A stretch of 64,000 nt of DNA from Wenxinia saemankumensis (GCF_900141735.1 NZ_FQYO01000004.1:372001-436000); one strand, 5' to 3'; positions 47,055 to 59,042 are shown, counted from the stretch's first letter. Program-made: numbers and translations. Notes: generated from the sequence alone by a model not told the origin.

Positions 47055-47762
47055 ATGGCCCCGCCCGCCTCGATGATCCCCGTCCTTCTCACGCGTCCCG
47101 CCCCGGCAAGCCGCCGCACGGAGGCGGAGCTGCGGGCGATGCTCGGGTCGGACTGGCCCGTCCACGTCTCGCCGCTGACGCGGATCGTGCCGCTTTCGCC
47201 CCGGGTCGGCGGGGGCTGGGGGACGATCGTCGTCACCTCCGCCAACGGGGCGGCGGCGCTGGGGCGGCTCGGCCTCGACCCCCGGATCCCGGTCGTGGCG
47301 GTCGGCGAGAGGACCGCAGAGGCTGCCCGGCAGGCCGGCTTCGCGGCGCGGATGCGCGGCCCCGACGCGGCCGGGCTGGCGCGGGCGCTGATCGCGGATC
47401 CGCCGCCGGGCCCGGTCCTGCACCTGCGCGGCGCCGAAGGCGCGGGCGACATCGCCGGGACGCTGCGCGCCGCCGGCCTGCCCTGCGAGGAGGTCATCGC
47501 CTACCGGCAGGAGGACGCCGTCCCGACCGATGCCGCGCTGTCGCTGCTTGCGGGCGGGGCGCCGGTCGCGGTCCCGCTCTATTCCCCCGCCTCGGCGCGC
47601 CGGCTCGCCGCGCTGCCGATCCGCGCGCCGTTGCTCGTCGCCGCGCTCAGCCCGGCGGTCGCCTCAGTGGCGGCCGCGATGGCCCCCGAGCGGCTGGTCG
47701 TGGCCTCCGAACCGGCGGGGGCCTTCATCCTGCGGGAACTGCGTGCGCTCGTCCTGCCTTGA
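47055..47762 (+). CDS. hemD: uroporphyrinogen-III synthase
   Basis: Cyclises hydroxymethylbilane to uroporphyrinogen III. 235 residues. The family is poorly conserved, but [66 protein letters not shown] and [15 protein letters not shown] follow the HemD pattern, and the place next to tsaD and the mitofilin-like gene is typical. ATG 47055 and ATG 47073 are both possible; neither has a strong ribosome binding site. Confidence 0.88.
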   Translation: MAPPASMIPVLLTRPAPASRRTEAELRAMLGSDWPVHVSPLTRIVPLSPRVGGGWGTIVVTSANGAAALGRLGLDPRIPVVAVGERTAEAARQAGFAARMRGPDAAGLARALIADPPPGPVLHLRGAEGAGDIAGTLRAAGLPCEEVIAYRQEDAVPTDAALSLLAGGAPVAVPLYSPASARRLAALPIRAPLLVAALSPAVASVAAAMAPERLVVASEPAGAFILRELRALVLP

Positions 47763-47830
47763 GGGCGGGGGACGGCCGCTCTAGGTTCGAGAACGGACCC
47801 CGCGTAGGTCGGCAGGGAAAGGAACGAGCT

Positions 47831-49951
47831 TTGGCGCGACGGACGAGCAGCAAGAGCCCCGGACCGAAACCGCCCCGGACCCGCCGCAGCGCGGGCGAGA
47901 CCGGGGCCGGAACGGACGAGGGCGCTGCGATGGACACGCCGTCCGCCGCCGGGTCGGACGGCGAGTCCGGCACCGCCGCCGCGTCCGGCGCCCCGGAGGC
48001 CGGGCCGTCCGGGACCGAAGCCTCGAGTCCCGCGAGCGACGATGCGGCGGGACCGCCGGGTGCGGCGACGCCCGCCCGCACGTCGCTTTCCGGAGTAGAC
48101 GAGAGCCCGGCCGAAGCAGGCGGGCGGCAAGCGGATGCGGACGGTTCCGGACCGTCCGACAGGTCCGCGCCCTCGGATCGACGGCCCGGCGCGAGCGAGG
48201 TCGACACCCCGGCCCCGGCCGACGATGCCGAGGGTGCTGCGGACCCGTCGAAGGAGATGGTCGCCCATCCCGGCGCCGACGGGGCGAGCGAGACCGCCGC
48301 AACGCCGGAGGCCATGCCGGAAAGCGGTACGACAGCGTCGCCCGGTCTGCGTCCCGGCGCCTCCGCCGCCACCGGCTATGCCGCGCGCTCGGCGGCCCCG
48401 ACACATTCTTCCGCCGCGACCGGCACTTCCGGGGCCGGGGCGGATTCAGGTCCGCGGGACGGCGCCACGTCCGCCCCGACCTCTGCCGGCGGCTCCTCGA
48501 CGCCCTCCTCCGGCAACGGCTCCTCGGTCCCGCCCTCGGGCGGGCGGCCGCCGGCCGCGACCCCCGGCGGGGGGGCGGGCGGACTGATCGCGGGCGGCGT
48601 CCTCGCCGCGCTGATCGGGGGGATCCTCGTCTGGCTGTTGCTGCCCACCGCGCAGCCCTTCGATTCCAGCGCGCTGGACGAGCGGATCGCCAGCCTCGAA
48701 TCGCAGGTCGCCGCCTTCCCCGAGGCGCCGGACGATGGTGCGCCGGGCGAGACGATGCAGGCCCAGCTCGACGAGATGGGCGGCGGGATCGCCGGCCTCG
48801 TCGACCAGGTCGCCTCCCTCGACGACCGGCTGTCGTCGCTCGAGTCGGCCCTGGCCGGTCTCGACGAGCGCACCGGCACGCTGGAGCGCGCGCCCAATGC
48901 CGACGGCACGCTGGCCGAGAGCGCGATCGCTGCCTGGCGGGACGAGCTCGAGGCGCTGCGCAGCGAGGTGGAGGGCCAGGCCGCGACGGTCGAGGAACTG
49001 ACCGCGCAGGCGCAGGACATGATCGACGAGCGCGAGGCGCAGGCCGAGGCAGCCCGCCGCGCCGAGGCGGAGGCCCGCGCCGCCGCCGCCACTGCCGCGC
49101 TTGCCCGGTTGGGCGCCGCGCTGGAGACCGGCGCGCCCTACGACGAACCCCTCGCCGAATATGCGGACCTCTCCGGCACCGAGCCGCCGGAGGCGCTGGC
49201 CGGACCGTCGGAGAGCGGGATCGCGACGCTCGAATCCCTGCGCGAGAGCTATCCCGACGCGGCGCGCGGGGCGCTCGCCGCCGCGCGGTCCGCCGGTGTG
49301 GACGGGCAGGAGGGCAACCGGTTCGCCGCGTTCCTCCGCTCGACCTTCCAAGTCCGCTCGACCGACGCGCAGGAGGGCGGGTCCGTCGACGCGATCCTCT
49401 CGCGCGCCGGGGCCGCGCTGGATGAGGCCGACCTGCCCGCCGCGCTGGACGAGCTGTCGGCCCTGCCCGATGTCGCGCAGCAGGCGATGGCCGGCTGGCT
49501 GGACCGCGCGCGGGCCCGGGCGGAGGCCGTCGCGGCGCTGGACGGCCTGACCGGCGAGGGCACGACCGCCGAAACTGGCGGGGCCGGGCCGGAGGGCGAC
49601 GCCGCACCGGATAGGGCCGCCACTCCGGCCGCAGCGGATCCGGCCGAGGATACGGCAGCTGACCCCGCCACCGGCGACGAGGCCGCTCCCGCTGCGGAGG
49701 ACGCGGCCCCGGCGGGCGGAACGGACGAGACCGCCGCCGCAGAGGCCGATCCCGACGAGGCCGCTTCGGAAGAGGTCGCCCCGCTGGTCGAGGCGACGCC
49801 CGAGGCCATGGCCGAGGAGGGCGCGGCCGCGTCGGTCCCGGACGGGGCGGATCCCGCCCCCGCGGCGCAAGAGGCTTCCGAAGAGCAGGCCCCCGCAGAC
49901 ACCGACGCGACCGACGCCACGACGACCGAAGAAGAAAGCGCCCCGCAATGA
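47831..49951 (+). CDS. mitofilin-like (Mic60 family) inner-membrane protein
   Basis: About 706 residues. A long Ala/Pro/Ser/Asp/Glu-rich low-complexity N-terminal region (to about 245) precedes one transmembrane helix (GGLIAGGVLAALIGGILVWLLL, about 251-272), a coiled coil (about 285-430) and a C-terminal mitofilin-type domain (ARLGAALETGAPYDEPLAEY onward), then another acidic Ala-rich tail. Alphaproteobacterial Mic60 homologues lie beside hemD and HemY-type genes and shape intracytoplasmic membranes, so this assignment rests on architecture and context. TTG 47831 has AAAGGA upstream. It overlaps the next gene by ATGA. Confidence 0.82.
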   Translation: MARRTSSKSPGPKPPRTRRSAGETGAGTDEGAAMDTPSAAGSDGESGTAAASGAPEAGPSGTEASSPASDDAAGPPGAATPARTSLSGVDESPAEAGGRQADADGSGPSDRSAPSDRRPGASEVDTPAPADDAEGAADPSKEMVAHPGADGASETAATPEAMPESGTTASPGLRPGASAATGYAARSAAPTHSSAATGTSGAGADSGPRDGATSAPTSAGGSSTPSSGNGSSVPPSGGRPPAATPGGGAGGLIAGGVLAALIGGILVWLLLPTAQPFDSSALDERIASLESQVAAFPEAPDDGAPGETMQAQLDEMGGGIAGLVDQVASLDDRLSSLESALAGLDERTGTLERAPNADGTLAESAIAAWRDELEALRSEVEGQAATVEELTAQAQDMIDEREAQAEAARRAEAEARAAAATAALARLGAALETGAPYDEPLAEYADLSGTEPPEALAGPSESGIATLESLRESYPDAARGALAAARSAGVDGQEGNRFAAFLRSTFQVRSTDAQEGGSVDAILSRAGAALDEADLPAALDELSALPDVAQQAMAGWLDRARARAEAVAALDGLTGEGTTAETGGAGPEGDAAPDRAATPAAADPAEDTAADPATGDEAAPAAEDAAPAGGTDETAAAEADPDEAASEEVAPLVEATPEAMAEEGAAASVPDGADPAPAAQEASEEQAPADTDATDATTTEEESAPQ

Positions 49952-51519
49952 TCTGGTCCCTGCTCAAGCTCCTCCTCTTCGTCGCCATCGTCATCGCCGC
50001 CACCTGGGGGGCGGTCTGGGTGATGGGCCTCGACGGGGGGATGGAGATCCGGGTCGCCGGTTACGAGGCGACGCTCGGCCCGCTCGAGATGGTGATCGCG
50101 TTCATCGTGCTCGTCGTGCTCGTCTGGGTGGCGCTGCAGGTGCTGCGCTTCCTCATAGCGCTGCTGCGCTTCATCAACGGCGACGAGACGGCGCTGTCCC
50201 GGCACTTCACCCGCAACCGCGAGCGCAAGGGTTTCGACGCCCTCTCCGAGGGAATGATGGCCCTCGCCGCCGGCGAGGGGTCCGTCGCCATGGCGAAGGC
50301 GCAGAAGGCCGAGCGCTACCTGAACCGGCCGGACGTGACCGCCCTTCTGACCGCGCAGGCCGCGGACCAGGCGGGCGACCGCAGGACGGCGGAAGAGGCC
50401 TACAAGCGGCTGATCGCCAGCGATACCGGCCGCTTCGTCGGGATCCGGGGCATCCTCGCGCACAAGCTGGCCGACAACGACCAGGTCACGGCGCTGAAGC
50501 TGGCCGAGAAGGCGTTCGAGCTGAAGCCGAAGCATGCCGAGACGCAGGACGTCCTGCTGCGCCTGCAGGCCGAGAGCAGCGACTGGGCCGGCGCGCGCAA
50601 TACGCTGGGCGCCAAGCTGAAATCGGGCACGCTGCCGAAGGACGTCTACAAGCGGCGGGACGCGATCCTCGCCCTGTCCGAAGCGAAGAAGGTGTTCGAG
50701 GACGGCGCGACGATCGAGGCGCGGGAAGAGGCGATCGAGGCGAACCGGATGTCGCCCGACCTGATCCCCGCCGCCGTCATGGCCGCACGCGGCTACATCG
50801 AGAAGGGCAACAAGCGCTACGCGACCCGCATCCTGAAGAAGGCGTGGGACGTGCAGCCGCATCCCGACATCGCGCAGGCCTTCGCCGAGATCGAGCCGGA
50901 CGAGAGCCCCAAGGCCCGGAAGGAGCGGTTCGGCGCGCTGACGCGCCTGCACCCGGACAATCCAGAAACCCGGATGCTGCGGACCGAGCTGGAGATCGCG
51001 GACGAGGATTTCCCCGCCGCGCGCCGCGCGCTGGGCGATCTGACGACGACCGATCCCACGGCGCGCTCGCTGACGCTCATGGCCGCGATCGAGCGCGGCA
51101 TGGGCGCGGACGAGGCAGTCGTGCGGGGCTGGCTCACCCGGGCGCTGACAGCCCCGCGCGGCCCGCAATGGGTCTGCGACAATTGCCAGACCGTCCATGC
51201 GAACTGGAAGCCGGTCTGCACCAATTGCCACGGCTTCGACACGCTGTCCTGGCGCCGCCCCCACGCGCAGGAAGAGGTGGCGATGCCCGCCTCGACCGAG
51301 ATGCTGCCGCTCGTCGTCGGCCCGAAACCGGAGGGCGGGGCCCTCGTCCCGGCCGGGACCGGGGCCACGGCGGCCCCCACGGGAGCCGGCCCGGTCACGG
51401 CGGACAGCCCCGACACCCTCGATTCCCTCTCGGGCGAGGCGGATCCGCGCGCGGCCTCGACCGTCGGTCCGGAGGGGGCGGAGGTGCCCCCGGCAGAGAG
51501 CGGAGAGGGGCGCAAATAG
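49948..51519 (+). CDS. HemY N-terminal domain / TPR membrane protein
   Basis: 523 residues. Two N-terminal transmembrane helices (about 3-24 and 47-71) typical of HemY_N, then TPR-like helical repeats (about 95-400), a CxxC...CxxC zinc-ribbon-like motif (VCDNCQTVHANWKPVCTNCHGFDTLSW), and a Pro/Gly-rich low-complexity tail. This is not the HemY protoporphyrinogen oxidase; the name comes from the conserved position beside hem genes. The ribbon recalls the C-terminal rubredoxin-like part of LapB. It overlaps the mitofilin-like stop (ATGA). Confidence 0.88.
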   Translation: MIWSLLKLLLFVAIVIAATWGAVWVMGLDGGMEIRVAGYEATLGPLEMVIAFIVLVVLVWVALQVLRFLIALLRFINGDETALSRHFTRNRERKGFDALSEGMMALAAGEGSVAMAKAQKAERYLNRPDVTALLTAQAADQAGDRRTAEEAYKRLIASDTGRFVGIRGILAHKLADNDQVTALKLAEKAFELKPKHAETQDVLLRLQAESSDWAGARNTLGAKLKSGTLPKDVYKRRDAILALSEAKKVFEDGATIEAREEAIEANRMSPDLIPAAVMAARGYIEKGNKRYATRILKKAWDVQPHPDIAQAFAEIEPDESPKARKERFGALTRLHPDNPETRMLRTELEIADEDFPAARRALGDLTTTDPTARSLTLMAAIERGMGADEAVVRGWLTRALTAPRGPQWVCDNCQTVHANWKPVCTNCHGFDTLSWRRPHAQEEVAMPASTEMLPLVVGPKPEGGALVPAGTGATAAPTGAGPVTADSPDTLDSLSGEADPRAASTVGPEGAEVPPAESGEGRK

Positions 51520-51562
51520 CCCCTTTCCCCCCGCCGGGTCCGGTGCTAGGACGCCGCCCGGA

Positions 51563-51638
51563 GCCGCTGTAGCTCAGCTGGTAGAGCACGTCATTCGTAA
51601 TGATGGGGTCGGGGGTTCGAGTCCCTCCAGCGGCACCA
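51563..51638 (+). tRNA. tRNA-Thr (anticodon CGU)
   Basis: Acceptor GCCGCTG (51563-51569) pairs with CAGCGGC (51628-51634), followed by A and an encoded CCA. The D arm has TAGCTCAGCTGGTAGAGC. The anticodon arm is CGTCA-TTCGTAA-TGATG with anticodon CGT, reading ACG. GGTTCGAGTCC forms the T-loop region. It begins 43 bp after the HemY-type gene. Confidence 0.97.
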
Positions 51639-51757
51639 TTCCCGTCAGGAGCGCCACCCGTCGGCGCTCGCATCTCCCGGGGTGCGTGGCCCGCCGGTGC
51701 CATGCATCGTGATGTCTCCGTCATGCCGTCCGCCCCGGCGCGGCCCGCGTTCCCCCG

Positions 51758-52831
51758 CTACCCCGCCCTGGGTCTCACCAGCCGCGAGAAGAGCGGCGTC
51801 GCGGCGAAGATCACCAGGATCAGCCGGACGATGTGCATCACGGTGACATAGGCCACGTCCTGCCCCATCGCGAAGGCGAGCAGGCCCATCTCGGCCAGCC
51901 CGCCCGGCGAGTAGGCGAGGAAGGACTGGCTGACCGGCACGCCCGACAGGCGCGCCGCCGCGACGGCGAAGCCGGCCGCCACCGCGATCATCATCGCCGA
52001 GGATCCCGCCGCGAGGGCGAGGTCGCGCGCGATCACCCGGATCGGGGTGCCGAGGAACCGGCAGCCGATCACGGTGCCGATCACCACCTGGGCCGCGATC
52101 ACCGACAGGTTCGGCGGTGCCACCTCGACGAGGCCGGTCAGGTGCGCGAGCGAGGACAGGATCATCGGCCCGACGATCTGTCCTGCCGACAGCCGCATCA
52201 CCCGGCCGAGCCAGACGCCCCCGAAGGCGCAGATCGCGAAGATCCCGTAATCGAGCAGCGACGGATCGCCGAGCCCGGTCCAGCCCGCGCCGCCCCCCTG
52301 GCTCTGCACCCCGAACCAGGCGCCGAAGAAGAGGACCACGACCGTCACCACGACCAGCACGCGCGAGGCATGGGCCAGGGCGATGCGCTTGTCGTCGCCG
52401 CCCATCGCGCCGCCCATGATGAGCATGTCGTTCAGCCCGCCGGGCATCGCGCTGAACCAAGCGGTGACGGGATCGTAGCGTCCGACCCGCCGGTAGAAGA
52501 CGTAGGAGAGCGTCGCCGCCGCCGCGAGGAAGGGCGGGAGCAGCAGGATCGTCGCGACGTAGCGGGGGGCGGCGGCGATCACGTCGGGCGTGATGGACGA
52601 GCCGAGCATCACGCCGATCACCGGGATGAAGACGGGGCGCAGCGTGTCGGGTCCGCGCAGCGGCAGGCCCACCAGCACGGCGAGGGTCACCAGCAGCATG
52701 GGCCCGAGCATCCAGGGAAGGGGCAGCCCCGCCTGCCAGCCGATCACCCCGCCCACGATCCCCACCGCCAGCGCGGTGCCCTGCGGAAGCGCGCGGGACA
52801 GGTCGGGGCGCGGAGGTGCGGGACGGTCCAT
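51758..52831 (-). CDS. AbrB family membrane protein (ammonia monooxygenase-type)
   Basis: 357 residues with about ten transmembrane helices in two repeats. Motifs are WMLGPMLLVTLAVLVG, FSAMPGGLNDMLIMGGAMGGD in the first half and AYSPGGLAEMGLLAFAMGQDVAYVTVMHIVRLILV in the second, typical of the AbrB (COG3180) permease-like family. The family is often mislabelled ammonia monooxygenase; it is a putative transporter or regulator. Met 52831 is chosen because it precedes the first helix without a basic extension. Confidence 0.88.
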   Translation of the reverse strand: MDRPAPPRPDLSRALPQGTALAVGIVGGVIGWQAGLPLPWMLGPMLLVTLAVLVGLPLRGPDTLRPVFIPVIGVMLGSSITPDVIAAAPRYVATILLLPPFLAAAATLSYVFYRRVGRYDPVTAWFSAMPGGLNDMLIMGGAMGGDDKRIALAHASRVLVVVTVVVLFFGAWFGVQSQGGGAGWTGLGDPSLLDYGIFAICAFGGVWLGRVMRLSAGQIVGPMILSSLAHLTGLVEVAPPNLSVIAAQVVIGTVIGCRFLGTPIRVIARDLALAAGSSAMMIAVAAGFAVAAARLSGVPVSQSFLAYSPGGLAEMGLLAFAMGQDVAYVTVMHIVRLILVIFAATPLFSRLVRPRAG

Positions 52832-52887
52832 CGCCGCCGGCCTAGTCTTCACGGGGAAAGTCCACAAGGGCGGGGGTGGATGCGCGC

Positions 52888-53391
52888 CTAGACCACGCCG
52901 TCCGGCAGGGCGCCGATGATCCGCTCGACGATCTCGGCCGGGGGCGGCGTGACGTCGACGGTGACGGCACGCTCGTCCGATGCCGGGCGCTCGAGCGTGG
53001 CGAGCTGGCTGTCGAGAAGTTCGGGCGGCATGAAATGCCCCTCGCGCAGGCCGACCCGCTTGCGCAGCACGTCGCGCGGCCCGTCCAGCAGCACGAAGGC
53101 GACCTCGCGGCCGGCGTGCCGGGCGATGTGGTCGCGGTAGATCCGCTTGAGGGCCGAGCAGGCGATCACGGCGGGCGGCTGCGGGGCGGCGAGGCGCGCG
53201 CCCACATGTGCCAGCCAGGGCCAGCGATCCTCGTCGGTGAGGGGATGCCCGGCGGCCATCTTCTCGACATTGCTGCGGGGATGCAGGTCATCCCCGTCGA
53301 CGAAGGGCGCCCCCAGCCGGTCCGCCAATTGCCGGCCGATCAGGCTCTTGCCCGAGCCCGAGACTCCCATGACCACGATCGGTTGCCGCAT
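52888..53391 (-). CDS. gntK: gluconate kinase
   Basis: Phosphorylates gluconate to 6-phosphogluconate. 167 residues. P-loop VVMGVSGSGKSLIGRQLA (residues 6-23), FVDGDDLHPRSNVEKMAAGHPLTDEDRWPWL, CSALKRIYRDHI, and GHFMPPELLDSQLATLE. All key motifs of the GntK family are present. It lies just upstream of the AbrB-type gene, 56 nt apart, same strand. Confidence 0.95.
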   Translation of the reverse strand: MRQPIVVMGVSGSGKSLIGRQLADRLGAPFVDGDDLHPRSNVEKMAAGHPLTDEDRWPWLAHVGARLAAPQPPAVIACSALKRIYRDHIARHAGREVAFVLLDGPRDVLRKRVGLREGHFMPPELLDSQLATLERPASDERAVTVDVTPPPAEIVERIIGALPDGVV

Positions 53392-53518
53392 GCCGCGCTC
53401 CTCTTCCCGCTCGTGCTATCCGGCCGGGCGCGCGCGGTCCAGCTTGCCCGGGCGGGGCGACATCATCGCGCAGGCAGCACCGCTTCCCCGGGCGGCGCCG
53501 ACATGGCAGAAGGGCGTC

Positions 53519-53893
53519 ATGCGCCGCGCCCGATCCGTCCCGAAGGCCGCACGCCTCCTGCACCTGCTGGCGGCGCTGCCCTTCGTGCTGGCCTCTCTGG
53601 TGGCGTCCGGGACCATGGTCTCCGCCGGGGGGCAGGGCCCGGTCTTCACCCTCTGCACCGGCACGCAGGTCGTCGAGATGCGCCTCGCCCCGGATGGCAC
53701 CGCCGTCCCGGTCGAGGACGCGGCCTGCCCGTGGCTTGCCCATGCGCATCCCTTTATGGCGGCCGGGGCGCCGGTCATCGACCCCGCTCCGCGCGACGTG
53801 GTCATGGTATTCGTGCCGGGGATCGCGCCGGCCGCCACCCCCGGGACGACGCGCGGCTGGGCGGAGGCGCGGGGTCCCCCCGGGGCGGGCTGA
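53519..53893 (+). CDS. DUF2946-like small exported protein
   Basis: 124 residues. N-terminal hydrophobic segment LLHLLAALPFVLASLVASG, then VFTLCTGTQVVEMRLAPDG and a second block with CPWLAHAHPF. Two Cys with nearby His recall DUF2946, often found next to copper genes. It precedes PCuAC and SCO1 genes, which supports a role in copper handling, but that is inference. The family call is moderate. Confidence 0.65.
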   Translation: MRRARSVPKAARLLHLLAALPFVLASLVASGTMVSAGGQGPVFTLCTGTQVVEMRLAPDGTAVPVEDAACPWLAHAHPFMAAGAPVIDPAPRDVVMVFVPGIAPAATPGTTRGWAEARGPPGAG

Positions 53894-53957
53894 GTTCCTC
53901 CGACCCGATTTTCCGGCCTCAGGGCCGGCCCAGACCCCGATCACGGACAATGCACCC

Positions 53958-54506
53958 ATGAAACGCATTCCTGCCGCGCTTGCGGCCCTTCTCGCCCTGT
54001 CGCCCGCCCTCCTCTCCGCGCAGGAGATCGCGGTGACCGCCCCCTTCGCCCGCGCGACGCTGCCGAACCAGCCGGTCGCCGGCGGGTTCCTGACCCTGCA
54101 GAACCACGGCGACGCCGCCGATACGCTGATCGCCGCCACCTCTCCCGCCGCCGGACGGGTCGAGATCCACGAGATGGCGATGGAGGGCGACGTGATGCGG
54201 ATGCGCGAACTTCCGGACGGTCTGCGGATCCCGGCCGGCAAGAGCGTCGTGCTGGAGCCGGGCGGCTATCACCTGATGTTCTTCGAGCTCGCCGCGCCCT
54301 TCGTCGCGGGCGCGGAGGTCGAGGTCGAGCTGACCTTCGCCGGGGGCGACGCGCAGACCATCATGCTTCCCGTCCTCGCGCCCGATGCCGTCCCGCCGGC
54401 GGCGCAGGAGGGCATGGATCACGGCACCATGGACCACGGGGGGATGGATCACGGCTCTATGGATCACGGGGCCTCGGCCGGGGATGCCGGGGAGGATGCG
54501 CAATGA
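53958..54506 (+). CDS. periplasmic copper chaperone PCuAC
   Basis: 182 residues. Signal peptide MKRIPAALAALLALSPALLSA. The PCuAC fold carries the Cu(I)-binding set: HEM in VEIHEMAMEG, MRMRELP, and HLM in GGYHLMFFELAAPF. The C-terminal tail has four MDHG repeats (about residues 153-171), an added Met/His metal-binding region. It delivers Cu to cytochrome oxidase (Cu-A or Cu-B) with SCO1. ATG 53958; its stop overlaps the SCO1 start (ATGA). Confidence 0.95.
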   Translation: MKRIPAALAALLALSPALLSAQEIAVTAPFARATLPNQPVAGGFLTLQNHGDAADTLIAATSPAAGRVEIHEMAMEGDVMRMRELPDGLRIPAGKSVVLEPGGYHLMFFELAAPFVAGAEVEVELTFAGGDAQTIMLPVLAPDAVPPAAQEGMDHGTMDHGGMDHGSMDHGASAGDAGEDAQ

Positions 54507-55105
54507 CCGACGCTTCGCGCAAGCGCATCGTCCTCGCCTCCAGCGCGGTCCTGATCGCGGCGATCTTCGCCGCCTTCTGGTTCGGCGTGGTCCGGCCGCG
54601 CTACGATACCGACGTGCTCGGCCAGCTGGGGCAGGGCGAGTACGTGCTGGCCACGACCGACGGCACGCCCTTCACCGCGGAGTCGCTGGACGGCGCGCCG
54701 ACGGCCGTCTTCTTCGGCTTCACCCATTGCCCCGAGGTCTGCCCGACCACGCTGGGGGACATCGCGACCTGGAACGGCATCCGCGAGGACGAGGGGCAGG
54801 CACCGATCCGCACCTTCTTCATCACCGCCGATCCCGAGCGCGACACGCCCGAGCTGCTGGCCGATTACGTCGGCTGGGTCGACGACGTGACCGGCGTGAC
54901 GGGCACCCCGGAAGAGATGGCCAAGGCCGTCCGTGCCTTCCGCGTCTACGTGGCCAAGGTGCCGCTGGAGGACGGGGATTACACCGTCGACCATTCGGCG
55001 ATGGTGCTGCTCTTCGACGAGGACGGCCGCTTCGTCGAGCCGATCTCCTACGGCGAGGAGACCGAGGTCGCGCTGTCGAAGATCGCGCGGGCCGTCGAGG
55101 GCTAG
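54503..55105 (+). CDS. SCO1/SenC family copper chaperone
   Basis: 200 residues. One N-terminal membrane anchor (about 9-29), thioredoxin fold with the Cu ligands Cys76 and Cys80 in [16 protein letters not shown] and His164 in [14 protein letters not shown]. It matures cytochrome oxidase copper centres. The ATG overlaps the PCuAC stop. This is the only SCO1/SenC gene in the window; in Rhodobacter such a gene (senC) lies beside regA, but here it is about 16 kb away. Confidence 0.95.
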   Translation: MTDASRKRIVLASSAVLIAAIFAAFWFGVVRPRYDTDVLGQLGQGEYVLATTDGTPFTAESLDGAPTAVFFGFTHCPEVCPTTLGDIATWNGIREDEGQAPIRTFFITADPERDTPELLADYVGWVDDVTGVTGTPEEMAKAVRAFRVYVAKVPLEDGDYTVDHSAMVLLFDEDGRFVEPISYGEETEVALSKIARAVEG

Positions 55106-55184
55106 TCCCTCGCGGGGCCGATGGACATCGGGGACGGCGGCGCCGATAAGCGCCGCCGCCCATCGACGAGAGGACCCGCCCCCC

Positions 55185-55865
55185 GTGCTTCCCTGGACGC
55201 AGCTCGCAACCGCCACCGCGCCGGACGGCGACACGATCCGGCTGATGCGCCGGGGCGAGGAGTTCTCGATCCGGCTGAGCGACGGGAACGAGCTGATGAA
55301 CAGCCGTCTCGGCGGCTCGGAAGAGGCGTTGGCGCGCCTTGCCCTCGACCGGCTGGGGCCGCGTGCGGCGCCGCGCGTCCTGATCGGCGGGCTGGGGATG
55401 GGCTTCACCCTTCGCGCGGCGCAGGCGGCCGCGCCGCCGGAGGCCCGCCTCGTCGTGGCCGAGATCGTGCCCGAGCTGGTGGGCTGGGCAAGCGGCCCGA
55501 TGGCGGAAGTGTTCGGCGGCAGTCTGACCGACCCGCGGGTCGAGATCCGGATCGGCGACGTCGCGGCCGAGATCCGGGGCGCGGAGGCCGGGTTCGACGC
55601 CATCCTGCTGGACACCGACAACGGCCCGGACGGCCTGACCCGGCCCGGCAACGACGCGCTCTACGGCGAGGCGGGCCTCGCGCGGATGCGCCGCACTCTC
55701 TCGGCCGGCGGAATCCTCGCCATCTGGTCGGCCGCGCCCGATGCCGGATTCACCCGGCGCCTGAGGAAGGCCGGCTTCGACGCAGAGGCGCACGAGGTCC
55801 GGGCCGGACGCACGAAGCGCGGCGCCCGCCACACGATCTGGATCGCGGGACGGGGCCGGGACTGA
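55185..55865 (+). CDS. spermidine synthase-fold methyltransferase-like protein
   Basis: 226 residues. A Rossmann core resembling spermine/spermidine synthases: [59 protein letters not shown] and [14 protein letters not shown]. It is shorter than true SpeE and lacks the N-terminal beta-strand tetramerisation domain, so polyamine synthesis is uncertain. GTG 55185 has GAGAGGA upstream. Confidence 0.8.
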   Translation: MLPWTQLATATAPDGDTIRLMRRGEEFSIRLSDGNELMNSRLGGSEEALARLALDRLGPRAAPRVLIGGLGMGFTLRAAQAAAPPEARLVVAEIVPELVGWASGPMAEVFGGSLTDPRVEIRIGDVAAEIRGAEAGFDAILLDTDNGPDGLTRPGNDALYGEAGLARMRRTLSAGGILAIWSAAPDAGFTRRLRKAGFDAEAHEVRAGRTKRGARHTIWIAGRGRD

Positions 55866-55927
55866 TCCGGGGGGTGGGGGGCGCCCGTCAGCGCCCGCGA
55901 TAAGGTCCCGGGCGCCGACCCTGGCGA

Positions 55928-58420
<2,493 letters not shown>

Positions 58421-59041
58421 TCAGGTCAGGGGGATGACGAGACCGACCCCGATCAGCAGCAGGCCGGCGATCGCGTTGGTGCGTTTCAGCGCCGCCGGCG
58501 ATTTCAGGATCCGCCGCGCCCGGTCGATGAAGCCGGCGAGGATCAGGTTCCCGGCCATCGGCACCGCGACCGATATCGCGCAGATCGCCGCCACGTCCGC
58601 CCAGGTGAGCGATCCCAGCTCGAAGAAGCCGGGCAGGATCCCCATGTAGAACAGGATCGCCTTGGGGTTGGCGAGGATCACCGTCACCCCGGCGGCGAAG
58701 CCCGCCATCCGCCCCGGGCGGGTCAGCCGCCCGTCGGTGGTCAGCGGCGCCCCCGCATGGCGCAGGATCAGCGCGCCCATCCCGACGAAGACGGCGGCCG
58801 CCACCCAGTTCATCGCGGCGAGGAACCCGGCCCAGACCGACACGACCCAGCCCACGCCGAGGATCGCCAGCAGCGGCCAGAGCACGTCGCCCATCGCCAC
58901 CCCCACCGCCAGCGGCCAGGCAGAGCGGAAGCCCCCCGTCAGCGCCCGCGCGGTCAGCGCGACCCAGACCGGCCCCGGCGTCAGGAACAGCGCGAGGATC
59001 GCGAGGGCGTAGAGCCCGAGATCGCCGGCCGTGGCGCTCAT
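58421..59041 (-). CDS. LysE/RhtB family exporter
   Basis: 206 residues, six predicted transmembrane helices. N-terminal ALAILALFLTPGPVWVALTARALTGGFRSAW with the family TPGP motif, and AGVTVILANPKAILFYMGILPGF, typical of the LysE superfamily. Likely exports an amino acid or derivative; the substrate is not determinable. One nt after the GNAT stop, so part of recF-VOC-GNAT-LysE. Confidence 0.92.
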   Translation of the reverse strand: MSATAGDLGLYALAILALFLTPGPVWVALTARALTGGFRSAWPLAVGVAMGDVLWPLLAILGVGWVVSVWAGFLAAMNWVAAAVFVGMGALILRHAGAPLTTDGRLTRPGRMAGFAAGVTVILANPKAILFYMGILPGFFELGSLTWADVAAICAISVAVPMAGNLILAGFIDRARRILKSPAALKRTNAIAGLLLIGVGLVIPLT

Positions 59042-59042
59042 C

